The translations under genes and the position numbers were made by a program. Shown here piece by piece: positions 47,868 to 56,547 of a stretch of 64,000 nucleotides of DNA. The notes below the pieces were generated by a model. It had not been told where the DNA came from. It did no database searches and saw nothing but the letters and a program-made list of their open reading frames with translations. How positions within the stretch are numbered: the first letter of the stretch is position 1; every line of letters begins with the position of its first letter. Source of the stretch: Halomonas litopenaei (GTDB lineage: Bacteria > Pseudomonadota > Gammaproteobacteria > Pseudomonadales > Halomonadaceae); assembly GCF_017303055.1 (NCBI RefSeq), contig NZ_JAEKJT010000003.1:558001-622000 (forward strand), written 5' to 3'.

Positions 47868-49157
47868 TTGAACGACGACTTTCCGGTAGGCCTGCTGTTC
47901 GGCCTGCTCTTTCTGCTGATCACCCTGTCGGGCTTCTTCTCCAGCTCCGAGACGGGAATGATGTCGATCAACCGCTACCGGCTAAGCCACCAGGCCAACA
48001 GCGGACAACGCAACGCCAAGCGCGTCCTGCGCCTGCTGGCACGGCCAGACAGGCTGATTGGCGTCATCCTGATCGGTAACAACTTCGTCAACAACCTGGC
48101 GGCGTCGATTGCCACCATCATCGCCATTCACTTCTTCGGCGATGTCAGCGGCCCGGCCATTTCAACGGCCATCCTCACCATCGTGGTGCTGATCTTCGCC
48201 GAGGTCACGCCCAAGACCTTTGCCGCCGTCAAACCCGAGCGCATTGCCTACCCGGCGTCGATGATCCTCGAGCCCCTGCTCAAGCTCCTGTACCCGCTGG
48301 TATGGGTGGTCAACGTGATCTCCAATGGACTGCTCAGGCTCCTTGGCGTCAAGAGCATTGACGGCAGCGGCGACCACTTGACCCGCGACGAGCTACGTAC
48401 GGTCGTGCACGAAGCAGGCACCCTGATCCCCCACCGCCACCAGGCCATGCTGCTGTCCATTCTGGACCTGGAGAATGTCACGGTGAACGACATCATGGTC
48501 CCGCGTCATGAGGTGGTGGGCATCGATCTGGACGACAGTCTGGAAGATATCCTGACCCAGATCCGCACCAGCCAGCATACGCGACTGCCGGTATTCAAGG
48601 GCGACATCAACAACATCATCGGCATGCTGCACCTGCGCAATGCCGCACGTTTTCTGTCCCGGCCCGAAGTGACCAAGGCGGCCATCGTTCAGGAGGCGCG
48701 GGAGCCCTACTTCATCCCCGAATCAACGCCACTGCACACGCAGCTGCTGAACTTCCAGAAGCAGAAACGCCGCATCGGCATCGTCGTGGACGAGTACGGT
48801 GACGTGGAGGGGCTGGTAACGCTGGAAGATATCCTCGAGGAGATCGTCGGGGAGTTCACCACTGACGTGGCCGGCCAGGAGCAGGACATGCTGCCCCAGA
48901 GTGACGGCAGCCATGTGATCGACGGCACCGCCAACATTCGCGATATCAACAAGTCGCTGGGGTGGCATCTGCCCACGGATGGCCCGAAAACGCTCAACGG
49001 CGTCATCCTTGAGCACCTGGAATCCTTCCCCGACGGCCCCGCTTGTCTGCAGATCGGCAATATCCGCATGGAAATTCTCGAGATGCGCGACAACCTGATC
49101 ACCTCGGTCTGCTGCTGGCCCAGCACCCGCCGCGTGCTTAGCGATACCGACGCCTGA
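47868..49157 (+). CDS. corB: CNNM/CorB-type transporter with CBS domains
   Basis: A 429-residue HlyC/CorC-family membrane protein (E. coli YfjD/CorB). Three to four N-terminal spans form the DUF21/CNNM domain (FSSSETGMMSINRYRL, NNFVNNLAASIATIIAIHFFGD, AEVTPKTFAA), followed by a CBS pair (about 205-330, NDIMVPRHEVVGID and RIGIVVDEYGDVEGLVTLEDILEEIVGE) and a C-terminal CorC_HlyC domain. Such proteins are linked to Mg2+ homeostasis. The start is TTG at 47868 behind CAAGGATC. Confidence 0.93.
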   Translation: MNDDFPVGLLFGLLFLLITLSGFFSSSETGMMSINRYRLSHQANSGQRNAKRVLRLLARPDRLIGVILIGNNFVNNLAASIATIIAIHFFGDVSGPAISTAILTIVVLIFAEVTPKTFAAVKPERIAYPASMILEPLLKLLYPLVWVVNVISNGLLRLLGVKSIDGSGDHLTRDELRTVVHEAGTLIPHRHQAMLLSILDLENVTVNDIMVPRHEVVGIDLDDSLEDILTQIRTSQHTRLPVFKGDINNIIGMLHLRNAARFLSRPEVTKAAIVQEAREPYFIPESTPLHTQLLNFQKQKRRIGIVVDEYGDVEGLVTLEDILEEIVGEFTTDVAGQEQDMLPQSDGSHVIDGTANIRDINKSLGWHLPTDGPKTLNGVILEHLESFPDGPACLQIGNIRMEILEMRDNLITSVCCWPSTRRVLSDTDA

Positions 49158-49185
49158 GACAGGCCCGCGACAACAACGCAGCCAG

Positions 49186-49211
49186 AAAGGGACGGCCATG
49201 GCCGTCCCTTT
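49186..49211 (+). terminator. corB terminator
   Basis: Perfect 26-base palindrome AAAGGGACGGCCA and its complement, ending in a TTT run (TTTGCGTTTC); 28 bases after the corB stop. Confidence 0.85.
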
Positions 49212-49250
49212 GCGTTTCTACCAGCGCCTTTGCCAGAGGACCCGCAACAG

Positions 49251-49322
49251 CGAGCCCCGATGGAGGGCGACCGCTCAGCCCCGATGGAGGGCGGCCGCTC
49301 AGCCTCAATGGAGGGCGGCCGC
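49251..49322. repeat. 24-bp tandem repeat, three copies
   Basis: Three head-to-tail copies of a 24-base unit of type (T)CAGCCCCGATGGAGGGCGGC plus CGC (49251-49274, 49275-49298, 49299-49322), with one to four differences between copies. It ends just before the acyltransferase stop at 49324, between two convergent genes. Confidence 0.9.
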
Positions 49323-49323
49323 C

Positions 49324-50031
49324 CTACGGCTTGCCTGTCTCGACCCAACGATCAGCCTCGGCCTTCAACTCACGCACCTGGGCTTCCAGCAGCTGGCGAC
49401 TGGCCTGCCCCGGAGGCACAGGCTCTCCGAAGTACAGCGCGACGCGGGCGCGGCAGCGCCTGGGCAGATGGGCCAGCGCCTTGCCGTGCCGATTGGAGGT
49501 CCATGACCCCCACAGGCCGGACAGGGCCGCCGGGATCACCGGCACCGGATCCTTGGCCAGAATGAGATCCAAACCTCGACGAAAGGTCCGAATCTCGCCG
49601 TCCGAGGTAAGCCGCCCCTCCGGAAACAGCATCACCACATCGCCATTGCGCAGCGCGCGACTGACTTCATCAAGCGCGCGCCGCACGTTGCCGGGGTCGC
49701 GACGATCCGACTCCACCGGAATGGCACCCACCATGCGGAACAGCCAGTTGAGCCAGATCGACTCGTAGATCGGCCGGTCCATCAAGAAGCGCAGGGGCCT
49801 AGGGCTCCCGCCTCCCATCACCAGGGCATCCATGAAACTGACGTGATTGCACACTACCAAGGCGGGTCCACGGGGAGGAACGAAGCGTCGCCCCTGGAAG
49901 CGAAGCCGATACAGCAGGTGGATGAGAGCAAAGACCAGGCGTCGGATGTAGACGGCGGGGGTCCGAGAGAAGCGCCAGACGGCGAGACAGGCAATAAGGC
50001 CAACCAGGCCCCAAAGGAAGATTTCGATCAC
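49324..50031 (-). CDS. lysophospholipid acyltransferase family protein (PlsC-like)
   Basis: A 235-residue acyltransferase with one N-terminal span (FLWGLVGLIACLAVWRF) and the PlsC catalytic motifs: NHVSFMD (His-x4-Asp, block I), GAIPVESDRRD (block II region), FPEGRLTSDG (block III) and a PVIPAALSG block IV. It probably acylates a lysophospholipid or related lipid at the inner membrane. The GTG start overlaps the stop of the TetR regulator, so the two form a coupled regulator-enzyme pair. Confidence 0.9.
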   Translation of the reverse strand: MIEIFLWGLVGLIACLAVWRFSRTPAVYIRRLVFALIHLLYRLRFQGRRFVPPRGPALVVCNHVSFMDALVMGGGSPRPLRFLMDRPIYESIWLNWLFRMVGAIPVESDRRDPGNVRRALDEVSRALRNGDVVMLFPEGRLTSDGEIRTFRRGLDLILAKDPVPVIPAALSGLWGSWTSNRHGKALAHLPRRCRARVALYFGEPVPPGQASRQLLEAQVRELKAEADRWVETGKP

Positions 50032-50648
50032 GACACCCTGTTCGTCTGCGTAAGGCCCGCCAGGGTGGTGGATAGCAGCTGATCCAGCAGCTCCTCGACT
50101 TCAAAGGCGCCGCCCTGGGAATAGCCGAGTCGATCATTCAATCCCAGCTGAACCAAGCCATGCACGCTGCCCCACAGGGTACGGGCCAGGCGCTGGGCCT
50201 CGATGGTCTGAAGACCCGGCTGATACTCGGTCAAGGTGTCCTCGACCCGCGCAAAGAGCGCGCCGATCATGTCCGTCTGACGCTGATCCAGCTCACCTTC
50301 CTGGGCCAGGGGATAGTCGAACATCAGCTGCCAGCGATGCGCATCCTCCCGCGCGAAGGTCCAGTACCCCTGGGCGAGGGCGCGCAGGCGCGCCTCTGGC
50401 TCGGTGGTATCGACCAGCAGCGGCTCCATCACCGTGCGCAGTCGAGCAAGACTCTCGACATTGACGTGTTGCAACAGGTTGTTGAAGCTGCCGTAAAGCT
50501 TGAGCAAGGTGCTGGGGGCACAGCCTACCTCGCGTGCCAGCGAGCGCAGCGACAGCGCATGCACGGGCTGATCTGCCAGCCAGGCATCACAGGCGGCCAT
50601 CACCTGGGCATGGAGCTCCTCGGGGGCGTGCTGTCTGGGACGAGCCAT
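50028..50648 (-). CDS. TetR-family regulator with WHG-type C-terminal domain
   Basis: A 206-residue repressor with an N-terminal helix-turn-helix (HALSLRSLAREVGCAPSTLLKLY, about residues 30-55) and a C-terminal ligand domain with the WGSVHGLVQLGL motif seen in the WHG subfamily of TetR proteins. The ATG at 50648 has GAGGAAG; a longer frame upstream is not supported. It is divergent from the SRAP gene and overlaps the acyltransferase gene downstream, which suggests it controls lipid-related genes. Its own ligand is unknown. Confidence 0.88.
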   Translation of the reverse strand: MARPRQHAPEELHAQVMAACDAWLADQPVHALSLRSLAREVGCAPSTLLKLYGSFNNLLQHVNVESLARLRTVMEPLLVDTTEPEARLRALAQGYWTFAREDAHRWQLMFDYPLAQEGELDQRQTDMIGALFARVEDTLTEYQPGLQTIEAQRLARTLWGSVHGLVQLGLNDRLGYSQGGAFEVEELLDQLLSTTLAGLTQTNRVS

Positions 50649-50837
50649 TGCTCTTCCTCGCTGTATCACTCGCGCCGAGCATCGGCGACCTTGGGTAAGC
50701 GGCGTTTTCCTGAGCATACATTAATCGAACACTGTTTTCGACAGAACGTTGAGGTATGCACGGCTCACCACAGTCAACGAGACTTTCGCGGCGTCTAGCT
50801 CTTGGGTAGGCTGACCGTCCAGATCGCAGGAGTCCTC

Positions 50838-51512
50838 ATGACCGGCCGCCTCTATATCCCCGCTCGCGCCATCGAACATGCGCTCGATGACCTCGATGCA
50901 CCGGTGCAGGCCATCAGCGGCGTCAACATGGCACCAAGGCGCCCCTTGTCGATCATCCGCCTGGAGGCAGGGCGCTTTACCTTGGGCACCGGCTTCTGGG
51001 GCCTGACACCACCATGGCTCAAGGTCCTCGACCACGCGCCGCACTGCGCCCGCGCCGAAAGCCTCGAGTCCCGGCCGATGTTTCGCGACGCCTTCCGGGC
51101 ACGACGCTGTCTGGTGCCCGCGTCCGGCGCCTATGCCTGGCAACCCCGCCCCCACTACAAGCAGCCTTTTCTGATCACCCGGGCGGACCGGGGACCACTG
51201 CTGTTGGCGGGGCTTTGGTGTAGGTTTCACACTACCTTGACCGACTATACAGATTCGTTCGCCTTGATCACCGTTCCCAGCCCCGAGCTGCTGACCCCGC
51301 TCACCGACCGTGTGCCGGCCATCATCGAACGGCACCAGGCGCGGGCCTGGCTCGACCCGGCCAGCGACAGCGAGCCGCTGGAACAGATGCTGCGCACGCC
51401 TCCCGGGGAACTGTTGGGCGCTTTTCCGGTATCAAGACGAGTGAACAATCCATTGGAACAGGATCCGTCCTGCGCCCACCCCATCGGGCAGATGTGGCGA
51501 CAGACACTTTAG
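50838..51512 (+). CDS. degenerate SRAP-domain protein (HMCES/YedK family), catalytic residues lost
   Basis: A 224-residue SRAP-fold protein: FWGLTPPWL, CARAES, FRDAFRARRCLVPASGAYAWQ, KQPFLITRA and PVSRRVNN align well with E. coli YedK. SRAP proteins shield abasic sites by forming a covalent thiazolidine through Cys2. Here the protein starts MTGR rather than MCGR, and Asn75, Glu105 and His160 of YedK correspond to Cys70, Ala100 and Thr156. The start is secure: AGGAG lies six bases before the ATG and no MCGR occurs upstream in frame. It may retain DNA binding without crosslinking. It is 8 bases before the M16 protease gene and divergent from the TetR gene. Confidence 0.85.
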   Translation: MTGRLYIPARAIEHALDDLDAPVQAISGVNMAPRRPLSIIRLEAGRFTLGTGFWGLTPPWLKVLDHAPHCARAESLESRPMFRDAFRARRCLVPASGAYAWQPRPHYKQPFLITRADRGPLLLAGLWCRFHTTLTDYTDSFALITVPSPELLTPLTDRVPAIIERHQARAWLDPASDSEPLEQMLRTPPGELLGAFPVSRRVNNPLEQDPSCAHPIGQMWRQTL

Positions 51513-51520
51513 GAGACGTG

Positions 51521-54457
51521 ATGGCTTCGATCCGTATCAGGCGAGGCGCCCCCTGCCTCGCCACCGCCCTGGCGTGCATTTGGCTACCCATGGCACAGGC
51601 TGCTCCGGGGGATCAGGCTCCCCCGTCCAGCAGCGCCGAGACAGCTACCGCCACCACGTCCATTGCGGCGGCCACCTCGCCCATCGTCAGCCCTCACGAC
51701 GACCGGGACTATCGCGTCCTGACCCTCGACAACGGACTCGAAGTGCTGCTGGTCAGTGACCCGGAGGCCGACAAGGCAGCCGCGTCGCTGAACGTCTCCG
51801 TCGGCAGTGCCCAGGATCCAGACGACCTGCAGGGACTGGCTCACCTGCTGGAGCACATGTTGTTTCTCGGCACCGAGGCCTATCCTGAAGCAGACGCCTA
51901 CCAGGGCTACATCAGTCGCCACGGTGGCCGTCATAACGCCTTCACTGCGTCGCTCAACACCAACTACTTCTTTGATGTGGAAGCGGACGCCTTTGAGGGC
52001 GCCCTGGACCGCTTCAGCCGATTCTTCGTCGACCCGCTGTTCAATGCAGACCAGCTAGGCAGTGAGCGCAATGTCGTCCACTCCGAGTACCAGGCACGGC
52101 TGCGCGACGATGCCCGTCGTGAGAACGAGGTACTCGACGGCTTGCTTAACCCGGCAAACCCGACCGTTGGCTTCTCCGTCGGCAGCAAGGACACCTTGGC
52201 AGAGCGCCCCGAGGGCGAGCCAAGCCTGCGAGAGCGGGTCATGAGCTTCTACCAGAACCACTACGGCGCCAACGTCATGCATTTGGCGGTGGTCGCGCCG
52301 ATGCCCCTCGATCAATTGCAGGGGATGGTGGCAGAGCGCTTCGCTGAGGTGCCAAATCGCGGCCTGACGGCGCCCGAGATCACCACACCGCTGGTGGATA
52401 CGGCCAAACTGCCGCTGGCGGCGGAGGCCCACTCGTTGCGTGACGCCCGTCGCGTCAGCTTCTTGTTTCCGGTACCCGACCCGGTCCTCAGCTATCAGCG
52501 CAAGCCCGCCAGCTATATTGCCAACCTGATCGGCCACGAGGGGCCCGGCAGCCTGCTGAGTCGACTGCGTGATGCTGGCTGGGCCGATGGCCTGTCAGCG
52601 GGAGTGACCCGCGGTGATGGCCAGCATGCATTGCTGGCGGTGGATATCAGCCTGACACCGGAAGGCCGCCAGCAGCTCGAGCGCATTCAGGCCAGCCTGT
52701 TTGCCGCCATCGAGCGCATTCGCGAAGAGGGCGTCAGCGATGATCGCTATGACGAACAGGCCAGTCTTTCGGAACAAGCGTTCCAGTTCCAGCAGCACGG
52801 CGATGCGCTGGATGAGGCCATGCGCCTGTCCATCAGCTTGACGCACTACCCGCTGGAAGACGTCAATCGCGCCGGCTACCGCATGGATGGGCTGGACGTC
52901 GAAGAGGTTCGACAATGGCTCGGCGCCCTGCGTCCTGACAACATGATTCGGCTGTACAGCGGCCCAGAGGTGGAGGGCGACCAGCGCACCACCTACTACA
53001 ACACCCGCTGGCAACAGGTAGCGCTGCCGACGTCGACGGCGGAGCCGCTGGACGGCCTGGCGCTGCCCGCTCCTAACCCGTTCATCGCCGAAGATCTTGC
53101 TCTGTTGGAAGATCACGCCGAACGACCCACTCTTATCACCGACACCGATCAGGCGGATGCGTGGTACAAGGCGGACGCCGAGTTCGACACGCCAAAGGCG
53201 TCCTGGCGCTTTAGCCTTCAGCATCCCGGCGCCAGCCAGACGCCACGCCAGGCGGTGCTGACGCAACTGCTGGCGGGCTGGCTGAATGACAGCCTCAATG
53301 AACGCCTCTACGCGGCGCGGCTGGCCGGGCAGAAGTATGAAGCCTACGCCCACTCTCGCGGCATGACCCTGTCCTTTACCGGCTGGCGCGACCGGCAGGA
53401 TCGCGTCATGGCAGAGGTCATCGACCAGCTCAAGCAAGGCAGCATCGAAGATGACAGCGTCGCGCGGGTCCGCTTCGGGCTGGAGCGTGAATGGCGCAAC
53501 GCCCCTCGCGATCCCCTCTACCACCAGGGCCAACGCACCCTGTCCGAGGCGCTGATCCGCCCCCAGTGGTCGCCCCAGGTGTTACTCGAGTCGCTGGCCG
53601 AGGTCACACCACAAGACCTGCGCGACTATCGCGATCTCTTCTTGAGCGAGCTCCACCTGCAGCTTCTCGCTGTCGGCAACCTCTCTCGCAGCCTCGCAGA
53701 AGAAGAAGCCTCGCTTGCCATCGAAGCCCTCGAACCCGGCCTTGATGCTGACGCCATCGCCGATCTAGAAGTGCTCAAGGCCACCGACCTGCCTAGCCTG
53801 ACGCCCGACTCGGAGCGCGAGGAGTCATTGCTGCTGCGCTACCTGCAAGGACCCGATCAAAGCCTGCCTACCCAGGCTCGCATTGCGGTGCTCGGCAAGC
53901 TCTTGGAAACCCCGTTCTACCAGCGACTGCGCACCGAGCAGCAGCTCGGCTATATCGTCAATGCGGGCTATTCCCCGCTTCTGCATGCACCCGGCATCAG
54001 CTTGCTGGTGCAGTCACCCTCGACCCCCAGCGAAGAGCTGAAAACCCACGTCGATGACTTTCTTGACCAGGTTCCCGCCCAGCTTGAGGGACTCGACGAA
54101 GCGACCCTGGCCACCTACCGTCAAGCGGTCCATGACGAAATTACCCAGCGCGATGCCGGGCTGGAAGAGCGCACCAATCGGCTGTGGCGTGCACTATCCT
54201 TCGGCGATACCCACTTCGACCGCCGTGAGCGCCTGGCAGCAGCGGTGCTGGACGTGACGCTTGCCGACCTGCTGCCTAGCTGGCAGGCACTGCGCGACAA
54301 CGCGGTGGTGGACGTCGCCTTCGATCCGGGCGCCACTCCCAGCGATATCATGGCGCTCAAGGGCGAGCTGGAAGTGCTGCCGGGGAACGAAGAGGCACCG
54401 CTATCGCCGCGCGGCGAAGAGGAGTCCGCCCAGGCGGTCAAGGTCGACACCCCCTGA
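51521..54457 (+). CDS. ptrA: pitrilysin-like M16A metallopeptidase (protease III family)
   Basis: A 978-residue insulinase-family peptidase, the size of E. coli pitrilysin (962). The inverted zinc motif HLLEH is at residues 108-112, with the third ligand Glu189 in ERNVVHSEYQ, 77 residues on. A signal peptide (cleavage after MAQA) and an Ala/Thr/Ser-rich stretch to residue 53 precede the first M16 domain; three further M16-fold domains follow without active sites. It should degrade small peptides in the periplasm. The start at 51521 has TAGGAGACG. It is 8 bases downstream of the SRAP gene, so probably co-transcribed. Confidence 0.94.
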   Translation: MASIRIRRGAPCLATALACIWLPMAQAAPGDQAPPSSSAETATATTSIAAATSPIVSPHDDRDYRVLTLDNGLEVLLVSDPEADKAAASLNVSVGSAQDPDDLQGLAHLLEHMLFLGTEAYPEADAYQGYISRHGGRHNAFTASLNTNYFFDVEADAFEGALDRFSRFFVDPLFNADQLGSERNVVHSEYQARLRDDARRENEVLDGLLNPANPTVGFSVGSKDTLAERPEGEPSLRERVMSFYQNHYGANVMHLAVVAPMPLDQLQGMVAERFAEVPNRGLTAPEITTPLVDTAKLPLAAEAHSLRDARRVSFLFPVPDPVLSYQRKPASYIANLIGHEGPGSLLSRLRDAGWADGLSAGVTRGDGQHALLAVDISLTPEGRQQLERIQASLFAAIERIREEGVSDDRYDEQASLSEQAFQFQQHGDALDEAMRLSISLTHYPLEDVNRAGYRMDGLDVEEVRQWLGALRPDNMIRLYSGPEVEGDQRTTYYNTRWQQVALPTSTAEPLDGLALPAPNPFIAEDLALLEDHAERPTLITDTDQADAWYKADAEFDTPKASWRFSLQHPGASQTPRQAVLTQLLAGWLNDSLNERLYAARLAGQKYEAYAHSRGMTLSFTGWRDRQDRVMAEVIDQLKQGSIEDDSVARVRFGLEREWRNAPRDPLYHQGQRTLSEALIRPQWSPQVLLESLAEVTPQDLRDYRDLFLSELHLQLLAVGNLSRSLAEEEASLAIEALEPGLDADAIADLEVLKATDLPSLTPDSEREESLLLRYLQGPDQSLPTQARIAVLGKLLETPFYQRLRTEQQLGYIVNAGYSPLLHAPGISLLVQSPSTPSEELKTHVDDFLDQVPAQLEGLDEATLATYRQAVHDEITQRDAGLEERTNRLWRALSFGDTHFDRRERLAAAVLDVTLADLLPSWQALRDNAVVDVAFDPGATPSDIMALKGELEVLPGNEEAPLSPRGEEESAQAVKVDTP

Positions 54458-54512
54458 TCTGACAGGCCGCTGACATGGCGGTGGCGCGCCCAGCGTCACC
54501 GTCAGACACGAC

Positions 54513-54552
54513 AACGCCCGGCTCGGACGATGACGTCCAGGCCGGGCGTTTT
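54513..54552 (+). terminator. intrinsic terminator between ptrA and sbcB
   Basis: AACGCCCGGC (54513-54522) pairs with GCCGGGCGTT (54541-54550), with an inner stem, followed by TTTT on the plus strand. It serves ptrA and possibly the convergent sbcB. Confidence 0.85.
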
Positions 54553-54606
54553 GATGGCACAGATAGCTCCACCGGTCGCGTGATGTCGCCGGTTGCGACG
54601 TCGCCG

Positions 54607-56097
54607 TTATCCGAACGCCTGTGCCGGCATAATGGACTCCACAAACATCACCATTTCCTCCAGGACCTGACGCTCACGACCACTCAGCGAGGTCTGATTG
54701 AGACGCTCGATCTCCCGCGCAAAGTCCTTCAGGGTCAGGCTCGACAGCGCGGCATCGTTCATGCGCTCCCAGCGGAAACTCTCCCAGCGCGCCTGCTCCT
54801 CCCCCGTCAGGGTGTCGGGGTAGCTGCGCGCACGGTAGCGAAACAGCATTTCCTCCAGACGTGGATCCTGGAAGGCAAAATGGGCATCGACCAGATCCCA
54901 AGGATCAGCTGCCCTCACCCGCTCCATCTGCTGTCGATCTGCCGGTGAGAAAAACCCACCGGAATACAACATTAGATCAGGATCGCGCGGCGGCTCCGGC
55001 GGCCCTTCGGCAAACACCTCCTGGACCTTGGCGGCGATATCCGGATCGCGGGAAAGACGTTGATAGTGACCACGACAGGCCTCCATGTCCAAGCCCATAC
55101 GTGCCACGATATCGCCGTATTCTCCCTGCTGAGGACCCGACACGTCCTTGAGCGCGCTGGGAGGGAAGATCACCGGACACTTGTTGATGTGCACCACCTT
55201 CAGCGGGATACGGCTTTCTCCTTCCGCCAGGTCGTCGTTGCTGACAAACACTCTGGCACGAATCTCCTGGGGTGATAGCCGCAGAAGATCCTCTGGATCC
55301 AACGACAGATCGTAGACGATGATCCCGTTGGGGTTGGTCGGATGTTCAGCCAGAGGCAGCACCAGAGCCCCGCAGGCGCGGCTGGCCGGGTAGCGACGTG
55401 AAATGTGCACGATCGGCTTGCGCTGGGTCGCATCCAGGCGCTTACGCACTTCGCGCTTGGCCCGCAATGACAGCAGGTAGTCGAACAGGTTGGCATTGGC
55501 GTTGCGCAGCAGTCTCGCCAGGGCAATGGTGGCGCGCACATCGGCCAGGGCATCATGGGCGCCCACATGCTCGATACCATTGGCGGCGGTCAAGTCTTCG
55601 AGGCGAAAGCTGGGGCTGCCATCTTCCCGGGTCGGCCATTCGATACCTTCAGGTCTCAACGCATGAAACGCCCTTACGACATCGATCAGATCCCAGCGTG
55701 AGTTACCGTTCTGCCACTCTCGGGCATAGGGGTCCAGCAGGTTGCGATAGAACAGATGCCGACTGACTTCATCATCGAAGCGCAGGCTGTTGTAACCCAC
55801 CGCGCAGGTGCCAGCCACGCTCATCTCATCTTGAATGGCACCCGCGAACTCGGCCTCCGGCAGGCCCTGGCGCCGGGCCTGCTGAGGCGTGATTCCGGTA
55901 ATCAGGCACGCCATCGGATGGGGAAGAGCGTCATCGGCAGGCTTGCAGAACAGCTCCACCGGTTCACCTATTTCATTGAACTCGGCATCGGTACGGATAG
56001 CAGCGAACTGCGAGGGGCGATCACGCCGAGGATCGGCACCAAAGGTCTCGTAGTCGTGCCACAGGAAAGTGAGCGGAGCGGCTTTCGGCTGCGCCAT
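54607..56097 (-). CDS. sbcB: exodeoxyribonuclease I
   Basis: 3' to 5' single-strand DNA exonuclease of recombination and mismatch repair. The 496-residue protein has the DEDDh sites: FLWHDYETFGADP (Asp, Glu), YNSLRFDDEVSRH and HVGAHDALADVRATIAL (His and Asp), then the SH3-like and C-terminal domains; SbcB also binds the SSB tail. The ATG at 56097 (MAQPKAAPLTF) is chosen as the longer upstream frame is unconserved. Convergent with ptrA. Confidence 0.96.
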   Translation of the reverse strand: MAQPKAAPLTFLWHDYETFGADPRRDRPSQFAAIRTDAEFNEIGEPVELFCKPADDALPHPMACLITGITPQQARRQGLPEAEFAGAIQDEMSVAGTCAVGYNSLRFDDEVSRHLFYRNLLDPYAREWQNGNSRWDLIDVVRAFHALRPEGIEWPTREDGSPSFRLEDLTAANGIEHVGAHDALADVRATIALARLLRNANANLFDYLLSLRAKREVRKRLDATQRKPIVHISRRYPASRACGALVLPLAEHPTNPNGIIVYDLSLDPEDLLRLSPQEIRARVFVSNDDLAEGESRIPLKVVHINKCPVIFPPSALKDVSGPQQGEYGDIVARMGLDMEACRGHYQRLSRDPDIAAKVQEVFAEGPPEPPRDPDLMLYSGGFFSPADRQQMERVRAADPWDLVDAHFAFQDPRLEEMLFRYRARSYPDTLTGEEQARWESFRWERMNDAALSSLTLKDFAREIERLNQTSLSGRERQVLEEMVMFVESIMPAQAFG

Positions 56098-56295
56098 GGC
56101 GATAGTGTCTCCACGCGGGCTGCTTGAGCCCGCCAGCCTAGCACAGGCAGGAGCCTGACTCAGCCAGATAACCACCCATCACCACGCGTCGCACTGGATC
56201 GGGGCAGTTGTCGGCGCCATCAAACGCAAACGGCGAGCCGCTCGCCAGAGCGACTCGCCGCAACCGCTTGCCCGCCGATGGCGGGCTCCGCAGGC

Positions 56296-56547
56296 TCAGC
56301 TGCGGGGCAGCGTCACGTTAAGCTCAAGCACAGAGCAGTTGTCTTCGCTGTCCAGCGACATATTGATCGCATCGTCATCCACTTCAACGTAGCGCCGGAT
56401 GACTTCCAGCAGCTCTTTTTCCAGCATCGGCAGGAAATCGGGCTGGCCCCGTTGGCTACGCTGGTGGGCGACGATGATTTGCAGCCGCTCCTTGGCGACA
56501 GACGCGGACTTCTTGCGTTCTCGCTTCAGGAAATCGAGTAGTTTCAC
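56296..56547 (-). CDS. minE: cell division topological specificity factor MinE
   Basis: An 83-residue MinE. The N-terminal amphipathic segment [30 protein letters not shown] activates MinD ATPase and the C-terminal half ([20 protein letters not shown]) is the dimerising topological domain. It starts with GTG overlapping the minD stop by 4 bases. Last gene of minCDE; a GC-rich hairpin GCCCGCC/GGCGGGC lies 9-25 bases beyond its stop. Confidence 0.96.
   Translation of the reverse strand: MKLLDFLKRERKKSASVAKERLQIIVAHQRSQRGQPDFLPMLEKELLEVIRRYVEVDDDAINMSLDSEDNCSVLELNVTLPRS

Noticed and set aside
50740-50760. LexA box in front of the SRAP gene
   Set aside because: The sequence CTGTTTTCGACAG has only 7 bases between CTG and CAG, not the 10 required by the LexA consensus. 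It is treated as a possible other operator.
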